Assembly (NCBI GenBank): GCA_937911795.1
Contig: CALDPJ010000359.1
Span: forward strand, 1-18,322
Reading direction: 5' to 3'
From: an uncultured Flavobacteriales bacterium
GTDB taxonomy: Bacteria; Bacteroidota; Bacteroidia; Flavobacteriales_D; SKUL01
Length of the DNA: 18,322 nt
This document shows positions 7,597 to 13,734 of the stretch, one piece after another; position 1 is the stretch's first letter, and every line of letters begins with the position of its first letter. The notes beneath the pieces are model-generated. The model was given only the letters and a program-made list of their open reading frames with translations. It did not search any database and was not told the origin of the DNA. Made by a program: the position numbers and the translations under genes.

Positions 7597-8343
7597 ATGA
7601 AAAATTACATCAAGAACCCGATTTTACTAATGTTTCTGTCTGTTGCGCTGCTGGTCGGTTGCAACGAGAATCCGGACGATAGTAAAGAAAGAGCCAAACA
7701 AGCCAACGAAGATCGCTTTCAGGACAGTGATATGAAAGACGATGCTGAATTTGCTGTGCATGCCGCAGATGGTGGCTTATTCGAAGTGCGGGCCAGTGAA
7801 CTGGCACAAACCAAGGCTACAGATCCCAATATTAAGGACATTGCCCGACGAATGATCCAGGATCACACAACCGCCAATAATCAGTTGAAAGAAATTGCGG
7901 CACGGAAAGACATTCAATTACCAACTGCCATCAGCGAGGACAAACAAGACAAGTATGAAGATCTCGCCGAAGTGGCCGGTGATGATTTCGACAAAAAGTA
8001 CCTCGATGAGATGATTGATTCTCACGAAGAGATGATTGATAAATTCCGTGATCATGCAGAAGAGGCCAATGACCCCGAAATTCAGGATTGGGTAGCTCAG
8101 CAGATTCCGACGCTTGAGCAACATCTGAATCATCTGAAACAGCACCGTGACGAAAACAACGGTAACAATATGAATGAGATGGATGGCACCCAACGTACCA
8201 CCGAAGATGGAATGGATGGATACGACGACAACACCCGTGGAGCACAAAACACCGGAGTTGATCGCAACTCTGCCACCATGCAGGACAGAGGCAACAACAC
8301 CGATGACCGAACTGCCGATGACGCACCAAGACAGAATGACTAA
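7597..8343 (+). CDS. DUF4142 lipoprotein with disordered acidic tail
   Basis: A 248-aa lipoprotein. The signal peptide ends in the lipobox LVGC with lipidated Cys22; the following CNENPDD is acidic, which in Bacteroidota may favour surface export. Residues about 49-184 match the DUF4142 domain, thought to form a ferritin-like helical bundle, with many His/Glu/Asp residues including MIQDH (86-90), DSHEEMID (141-148) and EQHLNHLKQH (174-183). The last 65 residues are Asn/Asp/Gly-rich and probably disordered. I chose the ATG at 7597 over a GTG at 7549, because the longer form would bury the signal peptide and start in the promoter region. It heads a three-gene plus-strand group. DUF4142 genes often sit near stress genes; the function here is not known. 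Confidence 0.88.
   Translation: MKNYIKNPILLMFLSVALLVGCNENPDDSKERAKQANEDRFQDSDMKDDAEFAVHAADGGLFEVRASELAQTKATDPNIKDIARRMIQDHTTANNQLKEIAARKDIQLPTAISEDKQDKYEDLAEVAGDDFDKKYLDEMIDSHEEMIDKFRDHAEEANDPEIQDWVAQQIPTLEQHLNHLKQHRDENNGNNMNEMDGTQRTTEDGMDGYDDNTRGAQNTGVDRNSATMQDRGNNTDDRTADDAPRQND
8008..8040 (+). repeat. 12-base direct repeat with 21-base period inside the DUF4142 gene
   Basis: GAGATGATTGAT occurs at 8008-8019 and again at 8029-8040. The 21-base period is exactly one heptad, encoding EMIDSHE then EMIDKF, so it looks like an internal duplication in one helix of the bundle. Confidence 0.6.
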
Positions 8344-8360
8344 CCACGTGTAAGTGGTTA
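8341..8360 (+). terminator. Hairpin at the end of the DUF4142 gene
   Basis: TAACCAC (8341-8347), a 6-base loop, and GTGGTTA (8354-8360) form a perfect 7-bp stem that starts on the TAA stop codon. No T run follows, so it may act as a partial terminator, an mRNA-stabilising end or a processing site between the lipoprotein and the downstream dehydrogenase. Confidence 0.4.
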
Positions 8361-8395
8361 AAGAATTTCAATATCAACATTTTAATTATTACACC

Positions 8396-9184
8396 ATGAT
8401 CTCTCAAAAAGGCACCGTTCTGATTACCGGTCCGACCAGTGGAATAGGTCTGGAACTGGCCAAATTATTCGCTAAGGACCACTACAACATGGTTTTGGTT
8501 TCCAGGAGTAGTACAGATCTGCAGCATACAGCAGAGTTGTTGCAGAGTCTGGGTGCCGGAGAGGTCACCATTATTCCAAAGGATTTATCCATCCCCGGTC
8601 AGGCGCAGGAGGTGTATGATGAAACCAGGATGCAGAATCTGCACATCGACATTCTTGTAAACAATGCCGGAGTAGGTGAACGCGGGTTATTTCACGAAAA
8701 CGATCTGGAAAAGGAATTGCAGATCATTCAACTGAATATTACTTCTCTGGTTCATCTTACCAAGCGCTATGTGCGTGACATGATTGCAAAAGGAAACGGA
8801 AGAATAATGAATCTGGCTTCGGTATCATCTTACCAGCCAACACCAATGCTGGCGGTTTATGCGGCATCGAAAGCGTTCATTTTGTCGTTCAGTGATGCAC
8901 TGGTCAATGAATTACAGGATCAGAATGTAACCGTAACCTCTTTGATACCGGGACCAACGGATACCGACTTTTTCAGAAAAGCTCATGCCGAACACACAAA
9001 GGCGGCCCAGGATGATCCGGAAGATCCGTCGGTGGTGGCAGAGATTGGATACAAAGCACTCATGGATGGTAGTAGCCACGCTGTAGCTCCCGGCATGCGG
9101 ATGCAAATTGTAATGAGCTCCGCAATGTCCAATCAGCAAGTTGCTTCAAAGGCGAGGGAGTTCATGGAAGAAAATAATAAATAG
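8396..9184 (+). CDS. Short-chain dehydrogenase/reductase (classical SDR)
   Basis: A 262-aa soluble Rossmann-fold oxidoreductase. The dinucleotide-binding motif is TGPTSGIG (11-18), slightly unusual for the commoner TGASSGIG; NNAG is at 89-92; the catalytic set is Asn114, Ser142, Tyr155 and Lys159 (YAASK). Arg37 in VSRSS after the second strand suggests NADP(H) preference. The substrate cannot be predicted. The ATG at 8396 puts the first strand directly at the N-terminus; an upstream in-frame GTG at 8354 lies in the preceding hairpin and is unlikely. It lies 52 bases after the DUF4142 gene with no clear promoter between, so it is probably co-transcribed. Confidence 0.92.
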   Translation: MISQKGTVLITGPTSGIGLELAKLFAKDHYNMVLVSRSSTDLQHTAELLQSLGAGEVTIIPKDLSIPGQAQEVYDETRMQNLHIDILVNNAGVGERGLFHENDLEKELQIIQLNITSLVHLTKRYVRDMIAKGNGRIMNLASVSSYQPTPMLAVYAASKAFILSFSDALVNELQDQNVTVTSLIPGPTDTDFFRKAHAEHTKAAQDDPEDPSVVAEIGYKALMDGSSHAVAPGMRMQIVMSSAMSNQQVASKAREFMEENNK

Positions 9185-9212
9185 GTGATCCTGTTAAGAG
9201 ACTTAGAAAGGA

Positions 9213-9869
9213 ATGAGGCAAAATAGGATGACCAAAAAACATGAACACATAGCACCTCCGCAAATTGCTGGAAGAACTACGGGCGCTACTGCCTCCGAAG
9301 AGTGTTCCGACAGAACAGAAGCAATCGCACTTTATCGCAGTGCATGTCAACGTCTTTTTGACGTTAATCATTGGTATGAACATACCGGCGAAAGTGTGTT
9401 GAGCGCTAAATTCCAGCTTACCGATCCCAACGGTAACCCTGTGGATAGAAAACCGCAGGAAGGAGATTTTATCCGGATTGATCTTCCGGCGCCGGGACTG
9501 GAATCTGGTGACGGATACGATTGGGTTCAGATAGAATCGTTGCAGGAATCCGATACAAAATTTGAATCAGATTATGACTTCTGTGCCATTCGCGTTCGTC
9601 CGGCTCCGAATCCCACAGACAATTCAGACGAAACGGCACATTTCTACACCGAACTTGCCAGTAGTACCTTCACCGTTTCGCGCGAAGGCAACGAAGTCAT
9701 CGCCAAAGAAACCGGCCGGAATGAGATTCCCAACAACAAGGACAATGAAGAAGTGAAGGATACGGTTCGGAATACATTCATAGCAGAAACTGCGTCCAGA
9801 GGATTGGCATGGCCTCAATGGAAAGTGCTGATGGAAGGGCTTCTAAAACAAGAAAAGCACGAGGAATAA
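9213..9869 (+). CDS. Conserved-looking cytosolic protein, function unknown
   Basis: A 218-aa protein without signal peptide or membrane helix, which I do not recognise by name though its style is that of a widespread Bacteroidota hypothetical family. Features in order: a polar N-terminal 35 residues; LFDVNHWYEHTG near 48-59; a beta-rich core with FQLTDPNGNPVDRKPQEGDF and GDGYDWVQIES; AHFYTELASSTFTVSR near 142-157; GRNEIPNN; and a C-terminal helix with QWKVLMEGLL. The core suggests a small beta fold, but I cannot name it. A second ATG at 9228 is an alternative start that removes five residues. It follows the dehydrogenase by 28 bases and ends in a strong terminator, so it closes this transcription unit. 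Confidence 0.8.
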   Translation: MRQNRMTKKHEHIAPPQIAGRTTGATASEECSDRTEAIALYRSACQRLFDVNHWYEHTGESVLSAKFQLTDPNGNPVDRKPQEGDFIRIDLPAPGLESGDGYDWVQIESLQESDTKFESDYDFCAIRVRPAPNPTDNSDETAHFYTELASSTFTVSREGNEVIAKETGRNEIPNNKDNEEVKDTVRNTFIAETASRGLAWPQWKVLMEGLLKQEKHEE

Positions 9870-9892
9870 CCCCCGTGCTTAATCTCTTTTTT
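9855..9892 (+). terminator. Rho-independent terminator after the 218-aa gene
   Basis: AAGCACGaGG (9855-9864) pairs with CCcCGTGCTT (ending 9880) around a 6-base loop that contains the gene's TAA stop (9867-9869), with one internal mismatch. It is followed by AATCTC and six T residues (9887-9892). This is the best intrinsic terminator in the window. Confidence 0.78.
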
Positions 9893-9903
9893 AATTCTAT
9901 TAC

Positions 9904-9920
9904 AACGTCTTTTAGACGTT
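9904..9920. terminator. Hairpin at the end of the convergent oxoamine synthase gene
   Basis: AACGTCT (9904-9910), loop TTT, AGACGTT (9914-9920): a perfect 7-bp stem whose loop bases and one flanking base form the TAA stop of the minus-strand gene (9914-9912). On the plus strand it is followed by TTTC, on the minus strand by an A/T-mixed stretch without a T run. It may stop read-through from either side. Confidence 0.45.
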
Positions 9921-11168
9921 TTCTTCCGGCATGCTGCGGATTTTAGAAGTGTCAAATTCTCCTGCCGCTATTCTTGAACGCATTTCCTTGAAAGTCTCAA
10001 TGGTGTAATTAACATCCTCGAGCGTGTGCATTGCAGTCGGTATCAACCGAAGCATAATAACGTCTTTCGGCACAACCGGATAAATCACCAGCGAACAGAA
10101 AATATTGTATTTCTCGCGCAGCTCTACCGTCATATTGGTAGCTGTTTCAATTTCCCCCTGAAAAAATACAGGCGTCACCGGAGAATTGGTTTTACCAATA
10201 GAAAAACCTGCTTCTACCAATCCTTTCTGAAGCGCATTGGTTATTTTCCAAAGGTTTTCGCGCAGAGAAGGTTGGGTTCGCAGCAACTCAAGTCGCTTCA
10301 TAGCTCCAATTACCAGGGGCATCGGAAGAGATTTGGCGAAAATCTGCGAACGCATGTTGTAGCGCAGGTATTCTACCATTTGCTCATCACCGCATATAAA
10401 TGCCCCGATGCTTGCCATAGATTTGGCGAATGTGCCAAACAGAATGTCAATTTCATGCTGAACTCCCTGTTCTTCACCCACACCACGGCCATTCGCACCC
10501 ATGGTGCCGAAACCGTGCGCGTCGTCCACAAACAAACGGAACTGATAATCTTTTTTCAGAGCAGAAATGGCTTTCAGGTTACCCTGATCGCCGCTCATAC
10601 CGAAGACACCTTCGGTGATTACCAGAATTCCGCCCTTGGTTTTTTCTACCAGTTTTGTAGCGCGATCCAGTTGTTTTTTAAGGTTGTCCATGTCGTTGTG
10701 CATGAAGACAAACCTTTTTCCCTGGTGCAAACGCAGCCCATCAATTATACAGGCGTGCGATTCGCTGTCGTAAACAATCACATCATTTCGGTCAACCAGT
10801 GCGTCGATTGCAGACATACAACCCTGGTATCCGTAATTGAGAAGGATACAATCTTCCTTCTGCATAAACTCGGCAAGGTCGTGCTCCAGTTGCTCGTGCT
10901 GACTGGTTTGTCCCGACATCATACGGGCGCCCATCGGGTATCCGAGGCCCCATTCTTCAGTTGCGCGGGCATCGGCTTCACGCACTTCAGGGTGGTTGGC
11001 CAACCCGAGATAGTTGTTCAGACTCCAGATGAGACATTCTTTGCCCCGGAACATCATCCGGTTGGAAATTTCACCTTCTAATTTGGGAAATGTAAAGTAT
11101 CCGTGTGACCGGCCTTTGTACTGGCCCAGAGGTCCACGGTTTGTTTTAATCTTTTCAAAAATATCCAA
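9912..11168 (-). CDS. Alpha-oxoamine synthase (serine palmitoyltransferase or cysteate acyltransferase type)
   Basis: A 418-aa PLP-dependent fold-type I enzyme, soluble, that joins an amino acid to an acyl thioester with loss of CO2. Seen: NNYLGLANHP (51-60), GARMMSGQTSQHEQLE (80-95), the ring-stacking His138 in SESHAC, DDAHGFG with Asp215 and His218, and the PLP lysine Lys249 in GTFAKSMASIGAF. The family includes 2-amino-3-ketobutyrate ligase, KAS-type biotin enzymes, serine palmitoyltransferase (SPT) and, in Bacteroidota, cysteate fatty acyltransferase for sulfonolipids. The GTFAKS and GARMMSG forms fit the Bacteroidota lipid enzymes, but serine versus cysteate as substrate cannot be settled by eye. 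It is a single-gene unit between a hairpin and a strong promoter. Confidence 0.88.
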   Translation of the reverse strand: MDIFEKIKTNRGPLGQYKGRSHGYFTFPKLEGEISNRMMFRGKECLIWSLNNYLGLANHPEVREADARATEEWGLGYPMGARMMSGQTSQHEQLEHDLAEFMQKEDCILLNYGYQGCMSAIDALVDRNDVIVYDSESHACIIDGLRLHQGKRFVFMHNDMDNLKKQLDRATKLVEKTKGGILVITEGVFGMSGDQGNLKAISALKKDYQFRLFVDDAHGFGTMGANGRGVGEEQGVQHEIDILFGTFAKSMASIGAFICGDEQMVEYLRYNMRSQIFAKSLPMPLVIGAMKRLELLRTQPSLRENLWKITNALQKGLVEAGFSIGKTNSPVTPVFFQGEIETATNMTVELREKYNIFCSLVIYPVVPKDVIMLRLIPTAMHTLEDVNYTIETFKEMRSRIAAGEFDTSKIRSMPEENV

Positions 11169-11208
11169 AGCGATAATTTTTGGTTTATATCCTTGCTAAA
11201 AAGCGGTG

Positions 11209-11239
11209 CAAAAGTAGACTTATTTGGTTATTCCGCAAA
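11209..11239 (-). promoter_or_regulatory. Consensus Bacteroidota promoter for the oxoamine synthase gene
   Basis: On the minus strand TTTG (11239-11236), a 19-base spacer and TACTTTTG (11216-11209) match the Bacteroidota housekeeping consensus TTTG-N19-21-TAnnTTTG at every defined position. The start point should fall near 11204, giving a leader of about 35 bases before the ATG at 11168. Confidence 0.72.
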
Positions 11240-11300
11240 AAAGAGAATGTTTGGTTGGCTCAAATAATTGTGAACAATATACAAGAATTTTTTCCATTAA

Positions 11301-11317
11301 TTCTATCATAAATAGAA
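11301..11317. repeat. Inverted repeat upstream of the bamD promoter
   Basis: TTCTAT-cataa-ATAGAA is a perfect 6+6 inverted repeat placed about 30-45 bases before the bamD -7 element. A second, smaller dyad ATTGT-ga-ACAAT lies at 11267-11278. Either could be an operator in this 189-base divergent region, or AT-rich chance. Confidence 0.25.
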
Positions 11318-11323
11318 GAAGCC

Positions 11324-11353
11324 TGTGTTTTTGATCGCTTTGTATTACTTTTG
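11324..11353 (+). promoter_or_regulatory. Promoter for the bamD-recN operon
   Basis: TACTTTTG at 11346-11353 is an exact TAnnTTTG -7 element; TGTG at 11324-11327 is a one-mismatch -33 element at an 18-base spacing. The predicted start point (about 11357-11361) coincides with the bamD ATG at 11358, so transcripts from here would be leaderless or nearly so. Confidence 0.45.
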
Positions 11354-11357
11354 CCGG

Positions 11358-12164
11358 ATGTTTTGGAGAATAGCCACATTTGTTTTGATTTTAGCAATGG
11401 GAGCGGGAATCTCGTCCTGTAGTAAATACAACAAACTGCTGAAGAGTCAGGATGTTGAGCTGAAGTATCAGAAAGCCTTTGAATATTACAACGAGAAAGA
11501 TTATCAGCGTGCTCTGCCGTTGTTTGAGGAATTGATTGCCATGACCCGCGGTACGTCGCGCAGCGAACTGGTATACTTTCACTATGCATACTGCTATTTC
11601 GGAATCCGTGATTTTTATCTGGCCAGCTTCTATTTCAACACATTCACCAAAACCTACCCAAACAGTGAGTATGTAGAGGAATGTGCGTTTATGTCGGCCT
11701 ACTGTCATTACATGAATTCGCCCATTCCATCGCTCGATCAAAGCGACACCCGCCGTGCCATAGACCAGTTTCAGTTGTTTCTGGAGCGATACCCGGAAAC
11801 CACCCGCAAGGATACCACCAATGCACTGGTAGAACAATTGCTCGGAAAGCTGGAGGGAAAAGCTTACGAAAACGCCGCTCTCTACTATGATGTGGAGCAG
11901 TATAAAGCGGCAGTGATCGCCCTGAACAATGTGCTGAAGGATTATCCGACCACAGAATACAAAGAAGAGATCATGTTCATGATTCTCGAAAGCAATTATC
12001 TGTTGGCTACCCGCAGTGTTATAGAAAAAAAACAGGAACGTTTAAACGCAACAATCAAATCTTATCATAACTTTGTAGATTCCTATCCCAACAGCAAAAA
12101 ATTGCGACAGTCGGAAGCAATTTACGATAACACCATTCGCGAATTAGAAAAAATTAATCTTTAA
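11358..12164 (+). CDS. bamD: Outer-membrane protein assembly lipoprotein BamD
   Basis: A 268-aa lipoprotein with a signal peptide ending in ISSC (lipidated Cys21), followed by SKYNKLLKSQD and a chain of TPR-like helical repeats. The repeats include YNEKDYQRALPLFEEL, YYDVEQYKAAVIALNNVL and FVDSYPNSKKL, matching the BamD/YfiO pattern (SKY..LL at the mature N-terminus). BamD works with BamA on the periplasmic face of the outer membrane to insert beta-barrel proteins. No acidic residues follow the Cys, consistent with an inward-facing lipoprotein. I chose the ATG at 11358; the GTG at 11325 would add 11 residues and start upstream of the -7 element. It is first in an operon with rpoZ, which follows 7 bases later. 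Confidence 0.92.
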   Translation: MFWRIATFVLILAMGAGISSCSKYNKLLKSQDVELKYQKAFEYYNEKDYQRALPLFEELIAMTRGTSRSELVYFHYAYCYFGIRDFYLASFYFNTFTKTYPNSEYVEECAFMSAYCHYMNSPIPSLDQSDTRRAIDQFQLFLERYPETTRKDTTNALVEQLLGKLEGKAYENAALYYDVEQYKAAVIALNNVLKDYPTTEYKEEIMFMILESNYLLATRSVIEKKQERLNATIKSYHNFVDSYPNSKKLRQSEAIYDNTIRELEKINL

Positions 12165-12171
12165 CAGGAAG

Positions 12172-12522
12172 ATGTCAAGCAAATACAAGAATACCTCAGC
12201 AGTTCGGAATACTGTTACCCGCGACGTAGCAAAACTGGTCGAAGCAAACGGAAATGTGTACGAAGCCATTGCTGCAATGAGCAAGCGTGCGAATCAGATC
12301 AGCATGGAAATTAAAGAAGAACTTAATTCCAAGCTCGAAGAGTTTGCAACTTCTCAGGATAACCTCGAGGAAATTTTTGAGAACCGCGAACAAATCGAAA
12401 TCTCCAAGTACTACGAGAAAATGCCAAAGCCGCATGCTATCGCCGTTCAGGAATTTATGGAAGGTCGTGTGTACTTCCGTCGTCCGGACGAAGAAGAAGC
12501 GGTAGCTCCCAACGCAAAGTAA
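12172..12522 (+). CDS. rpoZ: RNA polymerase omega subunit (RpoZ/Rpb6 family)
   Basis: A 116-aa small basic-to-acidic protein. The pattern from VRNTVTRDVAKLVEANGNVYEAIAAMSKRA through QISMEIKEEL matches the Bacteroidota omega/Rpb6 family: the N-terminal helix, the conserved AI...ISKRA-like stretch with Arg39, and an acidic linker. Omega binds the beta-prime subunit and helps assemble RNA polymerase. The C-terminal tail (about 95-116) is acidic and probably flexible. An AGGA lies 4 bases before the ATG, a weak Shine-Dalgarno of little weight in this phylum. It sits 7 bases after bamD and 3 bases before coaBC, inside one operon. Confidence 0.9.
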   Translation: MSSKYKNTSAVRNTVTRDVAKLVEANGNVYEAIAAMSKRANQISMEIKEELNSKLEEFATSQDNLEEIFENREQIEISKYYEKMPKPHAIAVQEFMEGRVYFRRPDEEEAVAPNAK

Positions 12523-12525
12523 AAC

Positions 12526-13734
12526 ATGCTTCTAAAAGGCAAGCGAATTGTTCTTGGGATAACCGGAAGTATTGCTGCCTATAAATCGGTTTTTCTTTTA
12601 CGTGAATTGATAAAGGCCGGAGCAGAAGTACAGGTAATCATTACCCATGCTGCCGCCGGATTTGTCACACCCCTAACTTTATCAACCCTGGCGGGACGTT
12701 CGGTTTTATCGGAAATCTTAAAAGACAACGATTCCGGAACCTGGAACAATCACGTGGAATTGGCGCTGTGGGCCGATCTGATGATTATTGCACCGGCATC
12801 ATCCAACACCATGTCCAAAATGGTCACCGGTCAGGCCGATAACCTATTGTTGCTAACATTTATGTCGGCCAAATGTCCGGTGTTTTTTGCTCCGGCGATG
12901 GACCTGGATATGTATCAGCACGGGTCTACCGAAAACAACATAGAAAAGCTACAGCAATATGGTCATCACCTGATTCCGGCAGAAAAAGGTGAACTGGCCA
13001 GCGGCCTGGAAGGCGAAGGCCGCATGGCTGAACCATTGAATATCATCCGCAACATCAATGAATTCCTGGAGAACCTTTTGCCGCTGCGCGGACTAAAAGT
13101 ACTGGTAACGGCCGGACCGACCTACGAATTAATAGATCCCGTCCGGTTTATAGGGAACTTTTCATCCGGAAAAATGGGATTTGCCATTGCCGAATCTTTT
13201 GCTTCAAGAGGAGCAGAGGTTACGCTGGTTTGCGGACCAACCCATCTGGTCACTCAGAATTCTGCGATCAACCGGATTGATGTAGTGAGTGCCGAAGAGA
13301 TGTTCGAAGCCTGCCAACAATACCACCGTGAAAGCAATATTGTTGTGATGTCAGCAGCCGTAGCCGATTACCGTCCTGAAACAAGCGGATCCCAAAAGAT
13401 CAAAAAAGAGAACACCAAAGGATTGCAGATCAATCTGGTGCGCAATACGGATATTCTGAAATGGATGGGCGAACACAAACCCGCCGGTCAGTTGTTGGTA
13501 GGTTTTGCGTTAGAAACCCATGATGCGAATACCAATGCGCAGAAAAAACTGGAGGCTAAAAATCTCGATCTTATCGTCCTGAATACACTGGAACACGAAG
13601 GAGCGGGCTTTGGTTTCGATACCAATAAAGTATCCTTTATTGGCCGTGAAAATAAATCGATTAGTTTTGAGTTAAAATCAAAGGTTGAGGTAGCCGAAGA
13701 TCTGGTTGTTTACCTCCAAAAAATGCTTCCATGA
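12526..13734 (+). CDS. coaBC: Bifunctional CoA biosynthesis protein CoaBC (PPC decarboxylase/PPC synthetase)
   Basis: A 402-aa enzyme that ligates cysteine to 4'-phosphopantothenate (C-terminal CoaB, about 185-402) and decarboxylates the product with FMN (N-terminal CoaC, about 1-180). CoaC has GITGSIAAYK (11-20), the active-site His76 and PAMDLDMY (123-130). CoaB starts at LVTAGPTYE and has DPVRFIGNFSSGKMG, AAVADYRP and the KIKK loop. Oddity: in the substrate clamp GELASGLEGEGRMAEP, Ser159 stands where the well-studied enzymes have the catalytic Cys (ACG), and Asp126 replaces the Asn of PAMN. I believe this is common in the phylum. Spacing is 3 bases after rpoZ, and its end overlaps the next gene by 4 bases. 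Confidence 0.95.
   Translation: MLLKGKRIVLGITGSIAAYKSVFLLRELIKAGAEVQVIITHAAAGFVTPLTLSTLAGRSVLSEILKDNDSGTWNNHVELALWADLMIIAPASSNTMSKMVTGQADNLLLLTFMSAKCPVFFAPAMDLDMYQHGSTENNIEKLQQYGHHLIPAEKGELASGLEGEGRMAEPLNIIRNINEFLENLLPLRGLKVLVTAGPTYELIDPVRFIGNFSSGKMGFAIAESFASRGAEVTLVCGPTHLVTQNSAINRIDVVSAEEMFEACQQYHRESNIVVMSAAVADYRPETSGSQKIKKENTKGLQINLVRNTDILKWMGEHKPAGQLLVGFALETHDANTNAQKKLEAKNLDLIVLNTLEHEGAGFGFDTNKVSFIGRENKSISFELKSKVEVAEDLVVYLQKMLP

Noticed and set aside
10026..11081. A 351-codon open frame on the plus strand opposite the oxoamine synthase
   Set aside because: It is antisense to a gene with complete catalytic motifs; its translation is rich in His, Phe and Cys with no domain sense, as expected for a shadow frame.
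11325..11357. GTG start for BamD giving 11 extra residues
   Set aside because: It would place the start upstream of an exact -7 promoter element and add a second hydrophobic stretch before a complete lipoprotein signal; kept only as the alternative to the leaderless model.
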